A DNA stretch of 64,000 bases, taken from NCBI GenBank assembly GCA_028821125.1, contig JAPPHD010000191.1, forward strand, positions 1 to 64,000. The letters are read 5' to 3'. Origin of the DNA: Gammaproteobacteria bacterium. GTDB lineage: Bacteria > Pseudomonadota > Gammaproteobacteria > Pseudomonadales > Azotimanducaceae. The position numbers and the translations under genes were made by a program. This document shows, in pieces, positions 8,297 to 17,918 of the stretch. The notes under the pieces were generated by a model. The model had not been told where the DNA came from, ran no database searches, and saw only the letters and a list, made by a program, of their open reading frames with translations. Numbering within the stretch: the first letter of the stretch is position 1; every line of letters begins with the position of its first letter.

Positions 8297-11215
8297 TTAG
8301 AGATCTTGTGTCGTCTGTGGTGGAGCGGTGCTCTTGCCGCCGTGGACCGAAGGTTCGCTGCACCACTGCTGACGGAGATTGTCCAGGGGACTAAGCACGT
8401 CGCATGGTAGATCGAGTAAGTCTATTAGAACCGCCCGGTCCAGGGCTTGGCGCGTGGCGTCGCGATAGGCTTCGTTTGCAGGCAACAGTGGCGTTCCCTG
8501 GAATTGTTGGAATAGTTCCTGAGCCTGCTGCAACTTGGCAGCAGACAGGCCGCGCGGATCTATAGTGGCCAAGCCCGGGAGGCCGCTAATTGTGAGTACA
8601 CTGCGGCCCTGCTGTTGGCGAGATCCGGACCACCAGAAACACATCAACCCGAGGGTGGAATTGGCCCAAAGAGCGAGAACCTCCTGCCATGCGGTGAGTG
8701 TTGGGCTAAAGTTGGGCCAAGCTCGACCTCCCAAGGTGACTTCAGGCGTCAGACATGCGGCAAGACTCTGAGAGTTGAGACGGAAGTCCCTAGTGAAGTG
8801 CAACCTGGTCGCGGTCTGCCAAGTTTCAATCGCGTGATCGTCGCAATCGGGACGAACGTCGCCCTCGGCGTCCGGTTGTACAAGGAGGAACCGTTCACGA
8901 CCGGCATCATGGCTCCAAAGTATGGGATAGCTGGCCGGACCTTGTAGGGGGCGAACAAGAAAGGGCCCGCGAAATGGCGGTTGGCCGACATTCTTGTTGC
9001 CTATATCTCGATCCACCAAGCCACGTTGTCCCACTTCACCCAGGGTGGTAATCGGAACGGCAGGACGAGGGCCATACCTGGGAAGCCTCAGTTCACCGTC
9101 GTTCAGGGCGATCATTGTTTTGGCCAGCACTGGCGCGCGTAATGCCGCGCATCCGCCTTCGGCGAGTGGAGCACGGATGTAGCTGCCAAGATGCTGATGA
9201 CCTGCTTGGATGTAGCCTTCGGTCGACGCGTTCGGCAATTTCGTCACAAGTTTCGCCGTTTCAGCCGCCTCAAGCAGATTGGACGGGCGCTGCAGCAGGT
9301 TTACGAATAGAGCGTCTGGTTCCAGCGGTGAATCGTGTAAACGTTTGGTCGCGATGATCAACGCCTCTGCCATGCCGGTATCGGCTGAAAACGCACGGTC
9401 ACGATTACCCGACGTGGCAATCGTCACTACGGTTAGATTCGTATAGTGGAGGTTCAGTAGATCCCTTGCTGGCTTCCAGGAAGTACCCTGTATGGCGGCA
9501 ATGGGCAGCACGAATGCGATGGTGCCGCCGGGCTTCACTTTCACATGAGCCAGATCCACGAAGTTGGAAGCGAGACCGGCATTGCCGTGGCCGGCTGGGA
9601 GGTCGATGGTTCTTCGTATACGTGCCAATCGGTCGGACATGGCGCGCTGTTCTTGGTCGCTAGTCCGAAATCCGGCGAAAGATGGCACAGGCACGTCTGC
9701 AACTTCGTGGTTGGTCGGTCGTGTGAACGGAGGATTCATGATGATGAGGTCGACAGACTCCTTGGGGAGGTTGATGTCACTGACCTCGACATCTCCTTGG
9801 GCGCCAGTCGCCTGGCGTTGTCCGGTCGTGAACAACGACAGCGTCTCGTCCGCATCGATCAGGTCCAGGGAGCCGATGGCGATATCGCGGTAACGCTCGT
9901 CCCCTGTTCCGGTCCCATAGGGCATTGTGTAGACACGGGTGTTGTCGAACGCGACTGTTGGGTGGACGCTGGACAACTGCGACGCGCAAAGGTGCGCCGC
10001 TGCAGGCATGATGTCGGCGGCTACGACGGCGCGTTCGATCATCGCTCGATGAACGTGCCTGTCATCACCGCCTGCATGGCGATATCGGGTGAGGACGGAG
10101 TGATACGCGGCGGAAAGCAGCGTGCCCGTACCGCATGACAGGTCGGCTATTTGAAGGTCGGGATAATGTTCCAGATCGCTCCAATTGGTCGACATCCGGT
10201 CGACGGCTATTTCGGCCAGTAACGCCGCGCTGGTGGGCAACGTATAGAAGGTAGCGAGGAACTTTCGGTCGATGATCAGATTCTGGAACATCCTGCCAGA
10301 GAGGTCGTGTCGAGTGGTCACGCCGATTGCTGCGAGTCGGTCGGCTGCGGCAACAAGCGCGTCGAGGATTTGTCGTGCAGTCGGGCCGCGAATCGGCGCC
10401 AGCAGGTCGGATGCGACCTTGAAGATCGGCCAGTAGTTAATCTCGTCGAGGATGCGTTGCCACGTGTCCAACAGTGAGAGCTGCATCGAGGCCGACCTGT
10501 CCGCGCGGAGCTGGGCGACCGAAGGAATGTGGTGTGTGCCGGCAATCGTCGAGTGGAACGTCAGCGCATTGGCGACAATCGTCATGGCCATACGGTTGGT
10601 CTGCTCGCCTGCGCGCTGATTGAGTACGGATCCCAAACCGCGTTCTACGTCCGTGAAGCCGCTCTCGACGGCATCGTGTATGGCCCTAGTTGCGATGCGA
10701 ACACCTTGTTCGAGGACCAACATGCTCTCGTCTACAAGTCGTTGCGAGACCATTGCGAATTCGATGCAGCGGACGATGTCGTCGATTCCGCCAGTTAGCC
10801 AACCCGTGGCTGGCATCCTTGTGAGTGCTGTCGGATTGCCGGAGAGAACGCAATAGTCGAAGTCGGCCGCGGCAATGCGTGCGGCCAGGTTCGCCTGATC
10901 CTGCCGCAACGAAACCGGTATGCGAACGGCAATGGTCTGTTCAATAGGATCGGGCGAGTTGAGTGGAGTTAGACCTAGCCGTGTTGCTGCGTCGTGCTCG
11001 ACGGTTGTCGCCGGCGCGTACTCGGTCTCGACAACTACGGGCTGGGCGTTCGGGGGCTGAATCAGGATGTCGGGCCTTAGGCGAGGTTGGGCGGGAAAGA
11101 CACCGGTCTGTTCTACATGGAGGTGTCTACGCCAGAGCGGGTGTTTTCGCCGCAGCACCTCTGCGAACTGCGCGTTTAGTGCGACCTCGCTAGTGCGCGG
11201 CATGCTCGGTAACAC
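8297..11215 (-). CDS. N6-adenine DNA methyltransferase with nuclease-like N-terminal domain
   Basis: Motif I IADLSCGTGTLLSAAY, motif IV DLIIMNPPFTRP; N-terminus RPDILIQPPNAQPVVVETEYAPA resembles a PD-(D/E)XK core. Confidence 0.8.
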   Translation of the reverse strand: MLPSMPRTSEVALNAQFAEVLRRKHPLWRRHLHVEQTGVFPAQPRLRPDILIQPPNAQPVVVETEYAPATTVEHDAATRLGLTPLNSPDPIEQTIAVRIPVSLRQDQANLAARIAAADFDYCVLSGNPTALTRMPATGWLTGGIDDIVRCIEFAMVSQRLVDESMLVLEQGVRIATRAIHDAVESGFTDVERGLGSVLNQRAGEQTNRMAMTIVANALTFHSTIAGTHHIPSVAQLRADRSASMQLSLLDTWQRILDEINYWPIFKVASDLLAPIRGPTARQILDALVAAADRLAAIGVTTRHDLSGRMFQNLIIDRKFLATFYTLPTSAALLAEIAVDRMSTNWSDLEHYPDLQIADLSCGTGTLLSAAYHSVLTRYRHAGGDDRHVHRAMIERAVVAADIMPAAAHLCASQLSSVHPTVAFDNTRVYTMPYGTGTGDERYRDIAIGSLDLIDADETLSLFTTGQRQATGAQGDVEVSDINLPKESVDLIIMNPPFTRPTNHEVADVPVPSFAGFRTSDQEQRAMSDRLARIRRTIDLPAGHGNAGLASNFVDLAHVKVKPGGTIAFVLPIAAIQGTSWKPARDLLNLHYTNLTVVTIATSGNRDRAFSADTGMAEALIIATKRLHDSPLEPDALFVNLLQRPSNLLEAAETAKLVTKLPNASTEGYIQAGHQHLGSYIRAPLAEGGCAALRAPVLAKTMIALNDGELRLPRYGPRPAVPITTLGEVGQRGLVDRDIGNKNVGQPPFRGPFLVRPLQGPASYPILWSHDAGRERFLLVQPDAEGDVRPDCDDHAIETWQTATRLHFTRDFRLNSQSLAACLTPEVTLGGRAWPNFSPTLTAWQEVLALWANSTLGLMCFWWSGSRQQQGRSVLTISGLPGLATIDPRGLSAAKLQQAQELFQQFQGTPLLPANEAYRDATRQALDRAVLIDLLDLPCDVLSPLDNLRQQWCSEPSVHGGKSTAPPQTTQDL

Positions 11216-11744
11216 GCAGGATTGGGAGGTGTACCAGCATGGTTACCTGACTGGCGGCGTAGGTGGTTGTCGTGAGCATAAACGACCTGAACTTTGGCTC
11301 CTGGGACCGCGCAGGCATAGCAAGTGGAGGCTTCGGTTGCGCGACTGCCCCCCGAAACGCTCTCTGCCTGGTTAGTCCTTGAAATACGGCGAAATCAGAG
11401 TCAACGGCATTCCGACATTGCAATTGTACACTGGCAAGGTGATGTGTTGGGCTTATCGCGCTACGTTTGAGAAACGTCACGTTTGGAGGCTACACGGGTG
11501 ATTGAGGCGTGCATACCGTGATCTTTGTTGGTCGAAATGTGCGGAACGTGGCCGAAAGACGGGAGTTAGGCGCACATCCATTGCTCCTGGGCAGGTGGCG
11601 AGGCCCTGAATTCGGCGACACCGCGGCGGAGGTGCGGAGACCCTGTCCGGGTTTCATCGACCACCTTCGGCAGCCGTTGCCCCGGCTATCCGGACGACCG
11701 GAGTCGACCTGCGCCGGTCAGGCGCCGGCGGGTCGGCAAGTTGG

Positions 11745-12150
11745 GTAGATGACCTTGACGCCGAGGACGAGGTTTGGGCGGTTCCGGCGTCGCGCATGAA
11801 GGCGGGGCGGGAGCATTTGGTGCCGCTCGGCAGTCGTGCAGCGGAGGTCCTGGCCGAGGCCGAGAAACTGCGGGAGAACGATCTGGTGTTCCCGTCTGCG
11901 ACGGTGCTTCGTATGAGCGACAACACGCTGTCAAAGCTGCTTAGCGATCTGGGCGTCGACGCGGTTTTGCACGGGTTCCGCTACAGCTTCCGCGACAGGT
12001 GCGGCGAGCGCGGGCAATCGCGTGAACTCTCCGAGGCGGCACTGACACTACGATCCGGAACAAGGCCGAGGCAGTCTATGCGAGGACGGATCTTGTGAAG
12101 CGGGGGGGACTGATGGAAGCCTGGAGTTCCTGTCTGGCCCTACGGTCGCG
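11745..12150 (+). pseudogene. C-terminal remnant of a second tyrosine integrase
   Basis: ORF 11796..12098 MKAGREHLVPLGSRAAEVL...HGFRYSFRDRCGERGQSRELSEAAL, then frame change into TIRNKAEAVYARTDLVKRGGLMEAWSS, matching the 2310 integrase C-terminus. Confidence 0.8.
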
Positions 12151-12233
12151 AACTGCAAGTAGCGCTACTGTCGGGCTGGTGTGTCGACAGCGGCCGTGTA
12201 GTGTGGCCATTGCTGTTTGGCGGTGCGTGAGAC

Positions 12234-13640
12234 CTAATCGGTGTCGGTATCTAGGGTCGCGTCGGGATGGGCGGCGACGCCAAGGAAGATGTCCGACCAT
12301 TTGGGAACGGGGCCGTGGTGGAGGAAGAGGAAGAGCGCTCGTCGGCAGAGGGCCTGGGCTTCAGAAAGCAACTGCAGGTTGTCGTTTGTGCGGTCGACGC
12401 TTCCGGTGTGGACCGCGCTGGAAGCAAGGTCGTAGGACTTCTGCATGATTTTCCAGATGCGGTCCCGGTCGGGACCGTCTCGGCCTAGAAGCCAAGCGGC
12501 TGAGATAGGGATCCGAAACCTGTATTCCTGCTGTGGGCGGTAGTCGAGAAACAGGGCTTCTAGCGCGATGCGCAGATCGATAAAGCGGGCGGCGAGACCG
12601 GCGTCTTGAGCTTGGGAACTGCACCATCGAGAAAGGCCGGTACGGAACCGCGGGTTGGCATTTGAGACTTGGGGCATTGCCACACCGACTTCGGTTTCGT
12701 CAAGGTTGCTCACTTGGTCACCGTCCGGGCGGAGGGTGGTGACGGAACGTTTGGTCTCGTAGGACGCGGAGGGTAGCGGTAGATTGTGTGCGGTACCGAG
12801 CACGGCTGTAGTGCCGGCGAGCGAGCCAAGGTCGCCGTAGTCGTCCCATTGCGGTCCGAACACCACTAGCGTGCCAGCCAGTAGCGAAAGTGCGTGGGGG
12901 ATTGCGGATAGGTCACAGCCGCAAACCAGTCGAGAGGTCAGGTCATTGGCGAGAGTCTGTCCGGGACGAAAAATCGCGGGCTGAACTGTAGCTTCGGCGA
13001 CGAGTAGCGTCTGTCCGAGGAATCTGGTCTCGGTATCCGGACGCGTGGGGAGGAAAGACGGGAGTTCGTCGGTCGCGAGAGGCAGCGGTGATAACTCTAC
13101 TCCGGGCATGGGTGACAGCTTCTGGTCGATGGTCAGTGACAAGACGGCATTGATTCGGTAGCAAAAGGGCTCGCCTGTTGCCCAACCCGCAAGAAGCTGG
13201 GCGGCACGGTCAGGGCCGAGCACTACGGCGCATCGGAATGTCCAGTCGAGAAAGTGGTCGAAAGACGACACGTTCACATGTTTGATGAACCGGTCTTCTG
13301 TTCCGGTGGTTACGCTGTCGACGTCGTGAGGTATGGGGATTGCGGTGGCGATGCGATCGGACACGACGTGCGGCTCGACAATGTTGCGGAGAGCATCCGC
13401 AAGCTCCGACCTAGCGGTAGGCCCGAGCATAATGCGAGCGCCGCGGGCGCGTCGGGATTCTTCCGGGGAGGCGCGGAGCATGGCGGCGAGGGCGTCGGAC
13501 CCGACTACCTCCCCCGGCCGAGCGGCGAAAGTGGTCGTAGTGTCGTGACCGTCTTGGTGTTCGGTGCGGCCGATGTCGAAGGTGGCGTCGGCGAGGGATC
13601 GAAGGAAGGCGTTTTCGAGGGGTTGTGCTGATGGAGTCAT
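12234..13640 (-). CDS. HEPN-like (ApeA/ApeH-type) domain protein
   Basis: C-terminal pattern RFIDLRIALEALFL...FRIPISAAWLLG...KIMQKSYDLASSAVHTGS typical of HEPN helices. Confidence 0.6.
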   Translation of the reverse strand: MTPSAQPLENAFLRSLADATFDIGRTEHQDGHDTTTTFAARPGEVVGSDALAAMLRASPEESRRARGARIMLGPTARSELADALRNIVEPHVVSDRIATAIPIPHDVDSVTTGTEDRFIKHVNVSSFDHFLDWTFRCAVVLGPDRAAQLLAGWATGEPFCYRINAVLSLTIDQKLSPMPGVELSPLPLATDELPSFLPTRPDTETRFLGQTLLVAEATVQPAIFRPGQTLANDLTSRLVCGCDLSAIPHALSLLAGTLVVFGPQWDDYGDLGSLAGTTAVLGTAHNLPLPSASYETKRSVTTLRPDGDQVSNLDETEVGVAMPQVSNANPRFRTGLSRWCSSQAQDAGLAARFIDLRIALEALFLDYRPQQEYRFRIPISAAWLLGRDGPDRDRIWKIMQKSYDLASSAVHTGSVDRTNDNLQLLSEAQALCRRALFLFLHHGPVPKWSDIFLGVAAHPDATLDTDTD

Positions 13641-14099
13641 GTCGTGTGATTTCCCGATTAACGCTAACCCGACTTCCGCAACTCAGCGCCAAAACGGGCG
13701 TAACTCGTTGATTTATGGTTCACAGGGGCAAAAGGTCGGCACTCTTATGGCCCACCCTTCGTCAAGTAGTCTGGAGGTTGTGATCAAGGCATCGATCAAT
13801 TTCCTTGCATTGTCCGATGAGAACATGGTGAATGAACGAACAGAACGTCGTGTCTTTCCAGCACGCCCAGGACGCGCTCAACTCTTATCCGGTTCGGGTT
13901 TCCGGCATCCAGCCGGTCCCGTGACCCCAATGCCACATTCAGGTGGTCCTGACGTTCCGGGAGGTGGGACCCATCTACAAGAACGGTGCCGATCGGCGAA
14001 CCCAGTGCCGACACGGTCTCACACCTTGTCCGATCTTCTCTTCGGCCGCTGTCGGCCGGCGTGGCCTGTTAACTTTGCCGAGGTTGCCGCCACGCTCTC

Positions 14100-15293
14100 T
14101 CAGCGCAGGATCGCGCCCGCAGGCACCCGCTCCAGGGTCGCATATCGCCAGAGCACGATCAGCAGCTTGCGCGCCAAGGCGACGGTAAGCCGCTTGCGCA
14201 GGCGTCGGTTGGCAAGCCGGTCGACGCCGAGGCGGTTTCGATACCACTGCGAGAGTTCGCTGTTGGGCTGATACTGCAACCAGCGCCAGGCCATCTGGAT
14301 CAAATGCTTGCGCACATGGGCCGGCCCGGCCTTGCTGATCCCCTGGTCATGATCGACACAACCGCTGCTCCAGGGGACCGAGGTCAAGCCCGACCATCCG
14401 CCCAACTCACGGCGGTTGCGGAAGTCCCGGCAAAACACCTCCGTGGCCAGCAGCACCGCATCGTTGTTGCCGATGCCCCGCAGGCGTACCAGCCGCGCCA
14501 TCATCGCCTGTACACCCGTGCCGTTCCGGCCAGCCTTTACCAACCGTGTCTTCTCCGCGTCCAGGACGGCGATCTGCGTTTTCACCAGGCTCAATCGCTC
14601 GACGGCGCGCTCAATTTCCGCACGCGCACGCGCCGGCAACGCGGTACCGTACCCGGTCCGCACCGCGGCGAGTTCCTCCAGAAACGTCGCCGCCGTCGGT
14701 GACAAGTCGAAAATGCCGTGCAGCCTGAGCAGCGCACCGATGCGGTTGCCGAGCCGGATCCGTTCGCAGATCAACGTTTCCCGCTCGCGCAACAGACGCC
14801 GCTCGTCCTCCTGCTCGACACTCGGTATGCGCACCCAGGACATCGCCTCCGAATCGCCCAAATCCCACGCCTTGAGCGCACGCACCATCTTGCGGACGTC
14901 GATCCGGTCGGTCTTCGCCTTCTTCGAGCGGCGATTGACCTGCAGGCTCGCCGGATCGTTGATGTAGACGGCAATCCCCGGATCGCGGCGCGCCAGGTCA
15001 CGCGCCAGCCAAAACCCTTCGTAGCCGGCTTCGTAGGTCAACACCACCCGCGGCTCGACCCCCTCAGCCCGGGAAACACGCGCGCGGGCGCGTTCCATCA
15101 ACTGCACCAAGGCGGCCGTGTCCGACGGCTTGACCGTATGCACAGCGACTGTGCCTCCGGTCTCCGGACAGTGCAGCGCGACCACCCAGGAAGACCGACT
15201 GACTTCCACCGCGACGTAAATCGTGCTATCTCTGACCGCCGTCGACACGGCCGTGTTTGAATCACTCATGTTAGGCACTCCGTTGTTGGCCAT
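14100..15293 (-). CDS. IS110-family transposase (DEDD / Tnp20)
   Basis: IYVAVEVSRSSWVVAL..., VLTYEAGYEGFWLARDL, KTDRIDVRKMVRAL, RLRGIGNNDAVLLATE, LGGWSGLTSVPWSSG...GISKAGPAHVRKHLIQMAW. Start at MANNGVPN (15293) or MSDSN (15269). Confidence 0.93.
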   Translation of the reverse strand: MANNGVPNMSDSNTAVSTAVRDSTIYVAVEVSRSSWVVALHCPETGGTVAVHTVKPSDTAALVQLMERARARVSRAEGVEPRVVLTYEAGYEGFWLARDLARRDPGIAVYINDPASLQVNRRSKKAKTDRIDVRKMVRALKAWDLGDSEAMSWVRIPSVEQEDERRLLRERETLICERIRLGNRIGALLRLHGIFDLSPTAATFLEELAAVRTGYGTALPARARAEIERAVERLSLVKTQIAVLDAEKTRLVKAGRNGTGVQAMMARLVRLRGIGNNDAVLLATEVFCRDFRNRRELGGWSGLTSVPWSSGCVDHDQGISKAGPAHVRKHLIQMAWRWLQYQPNSELSQWYRNRLGVDRLANRRLRKRLTVALARKLLIVLWRYATLERVPAGAILR

Positions 15294-15423
15294 GACCCTT
15301 CGGAGAGCAGGCCGGTGGCTTCGGTCTGCTCTCCGCATCACCCCGAGCTAATCGCAATTCACGTTCCCGGGCAACGCCATAGCATCTACAAGGTGCCGCT
15401 GGGGAAAGGCGTCAGGGATCCGT
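15270..15423 (-). ncRNA. Candidate IS110 noncoding end / bridge RNA region
   Basis: Noncoding stretch 5' of the IS110 transposase with a strong hairpin CGGAGAGCAG...CTGCTCTCCG. Confidence 0.3.
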
Positions 15424-17175
15424 CTAGGTCGAGATTCTCGGTAACGGCTGCTCCGACAAACGCAGTTTGAGTTGATCCAGCAACAGTTGGTGATCCGCGG
15501 TGGGCTGCGTGTAGCGTGGCAACGTCAGGTGCCGCCCATCGGTGGTCGGCAGGTGCACATCGACCATCTGAATCGTCGCGAACTTTTCCAGGATGGCCCG
15601 CGGCGTGAGTCCCGGGGCACAGGGTTTTGCCAGGTTTTTCAGCGTCACCTGCAAACAGTAGGCAATGAACGCCACGAAGATGTGCGCCTCTATCCGGTCC
15701 TCGCGTTGATGGAAGACCGGCCGAATGGCCAGATCGTGCTTGAGTTCCTTGAACGCCTGCTCAATTTCGGACAATCGCATGTAGTAACGCCACAGGGTGG
15801 CCGGATCCTCGCCGGTCAGGTTCGAGCGCAACAAGTAACGGCCTTCCCGGCGACGGGCTTGGCGCAGCCGGTCCCGGCGCAGGGTGAAGGTGAAGGTCTG
15901 TGGGGAAACCGCTTCCCCGACCTTGGGCAGGCGAATGTCCACCAGACGATAGGTGCGGCCCGCTTCGGTCTTCGCGGCGCCGATCTTCAACAGCAGCGCA
16001 TCCCGGCTCAAGCGTTGTCCCTGCAACTCGTGCAACCGCCGCCACAGTTTCTTCAGTTTGCGCCGGCGCATGCCGCGTTCCTTCAACACCCGCGCCCGGC
16101 TCTGCGCCAGGATGTAGAGTTCGCCGTCCTGGGCCACCAGCTTCACGTCGACGGCATCGCGCACCGCCCGCCAGGGCTGTCCGACAAACGCCTTCTCCAT
16201 CCGGCTCAGACGTCCCTTCGGGGTGCCGACCAGGTAGTGCACGGGCGGCTCGCTGGCGCGCATCGCCGTCAGCGTCGCTTCGGTGGGAATGCCCCGATCC
16301 ATGATCCAGACCCGATCCGAGTGCCCGTACTGTGCCTCGATCTTGTGCAGAAAATCGGCCAGCGTCGTGTTGTCGCTGGTGTTGCCGGGCATCACCTCGT
16401 AGGCCAACGGAAACCCCTGCGGCGTCACGATCAGGGCGATCACCACCTGGACGCAGTCGCTGCGCCGGTCCCGGCTGTAGCCGAACCGCCGTTTGTCCGA
16501 AAACACCGGGTCGCTCTCAAAATAAGTGGAGGTCAGGTCATACAACAAAACGTCGAAACGGGCGTCGAAGAGCGTCGTCCAGCGTTCCTTGAGAAACGAG
16601 AAAAAGGCTTGCTTATGAATGAGAAGCTTGTCCAGGCACCGATACAGCGTGTCGTCGGCAATGACCCCCATCGGACTGTCCAGCAGATCGCGCATGGCGC
16701 TGTGTTCGTACCAGTGCCGGTGCAGCCGCCACTCGCTGCCCGGGTCGATCAGCTGGTAGCACACCTGCGTCTTCAGCACATCCAGCCAGCGCGTGCCCTG
16801 CCGGCTTGCCGGCAACCGCGGTCCCCAGAACCGATCCAGGTCCAATCGGTCCCACAGCGACAGCGACAGCCAGCACGCGCCCCATTGTCGCGGCCGATGC
16901 AGGCTCAACGCACGCACGTCGATCTGCACGACTTCGCAGTCCAACTCCGGCGCTTCCCGGTCGTCGGCAAACAACGCCATCGGCGCCGGCCCGGAATCCC
17001 CCTTGAGCACCTCGATCGAGCGGCACCAGGCGGCGCGCTGGCTGTCGTTGATCTCGCCCAGATAGAGAAGCTGGCGCTGCACCACGCGGCCGTCGCGGTT
17101 GCGGCAGTTCTCCACCACGCTCCAGTAGCGGTGCTCCTTGCCGTCCTTGAATCGTCGCTTGGCGCGCACAAACAT
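15424..17175 (-). CDS. IS1634-family transposase
   Basis: MFVRAKRRFKDGKEHRYWSVVENCRNRDGRVVQRQLLYLGEIN...; DRGIPTEATL; EQAFKELKHDLAIRPVFHQREDRIEAHIFVAFIAYCL. Confidence 0.92.
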   Translation of the reverse strand: MFVRAKRRFKDGKEHRYWSVVENCRNRDGRVVQRQLLYLGEINDSQRAAWCRSIEVLKGDSGPAPMALFADDREAPELDCEVVQIDVRALSLHRPRQWGACWLSLSLWDRLDLDRFWGPRLPASRQGTRWLDVLKTQVCYQLIDPGSEWRLHRHWYEHSAMRDLLDSPMGVIADDTLYRCLDKLLIHKQAFFSFLKERWTTLFDARFDVLLYDLTSTYFESDPVFSDKRRFGYSRDRRSDCVQVVIALIVTPQGFPLAYEVMPGNTSDNTTLADFLHKIEAQYGHSDRVWIMDRGIPTEATLTAMRASEPPVHYLVGTPKGRLSRMEKAFVGQPWRAVRDAVDVKLVAQDGELYILAQSRARVLKERGMRRRKLKKLWRRLHELQGQRLSRDALLLKIGAAKTEAGRTYRLVDIRLPKVGEAVSPQTFTFTLRRDRLRQARRREGRYLLRSNLTGEDPATLWRYYMRLSEIEQAFKELKHDLAIRPVFHQREDRIEAHIFVAFIAYCLQVTLKNLAKPCAPGLTPRAILEKFATIQMVDVHLPTTDGRHLTLPRYTQPTADHQLLLDQLKLRLSEQPLPRIST

Positions 17176-17792
17176 GGACGGATAGCGTGCCCCAACGGGC
17201 CGTCAAATCAAGGGGCAAGGTCTGCACTACAGGCGGTTCGCCGTGGCTCAGACCAAGAAAATCAACACCTTAGATGACCCGCGACCGCCCAAATCGGGCA
17301 AAATTAGTTGAAATCAGGGTCGAGTTGCGGAAGTCGGGCTAAAGTAACCGGGGATTCTGTGTAGGTAGGCGTGGAGCGGCAAGGGTAAGGGGGCAACGGG
17401 GCGCCTGTCACTAGCCAGAAAGCGCGTTTGAGCGAATCGAAGAAGGGGCTCGCGGAAGGTTAGAGTGAGGCGGCGTCGTGGGTGCGGTCAGGGGCGACGG
17501 GGAAACGGGGCGTCGAAAACACTTCAGCGGGGACGCGCCGTTGGGGCGTCGTCTGCCTCGACCGACGCCCGTGGGAACTCGCGATTGGTTCGACCGGCGC
17601 TGTCCGGTATTGTCCGCAGCGGCGAACGGACAACGGCGAGAGCGAGTGGGAAACGAGGAACAGCGACGCTACGTCAGACTGGATCCGATGGACATCGGGA
17701 TGGAAGTCGATCTCGCAGTCGCGGCTGTGCGTTTTTTTTGGGACACACATCATTGAGATCACAGGGCTATATCGACAAGATCAGAATCGAGG

Positions 17793-17833
17793 ATCATTCC
17801 CCTTTGAGCCCGAAGGGCGAATAGGGGAATGAT
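17793..17833. repeat. Nested hairpin
   Basis: ATCATTCCCCT / AGGGGAATGAT 11-bp arms enclosing GCCC-GAA-GGGC. Confidence 0.5.
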
Positions 17834-17918
17834 TCGAGACCCCGCTTCCCGGCCCTTCGGGCGGATTCTGGGGGCTTCGCAGAGTTTTTGTGTTTAGCAC
17901 GCTGTAATTGCTATTCGG

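Larger units (their letters stand above)
13668..17338 (-). mobile_element. IS1634-like insertion sequence interrupted by an IS110-family element
   Basis: 17-bp perfect terminal inverted repeats CCCGACTTCCGCAACTC (13668-13684) and GAGTTGCGGAAGTCGGG (17322-17338), flanked by direct repeat CTAA (13664-13667 / 17339-17342). Confidence 0.75.

Noticed and set aside
15472-17277. 601-aa + strand ORF
   Set aside because: Antisense to the IS1634-family transposase; composition reflects high-GC opposite-strand openness.
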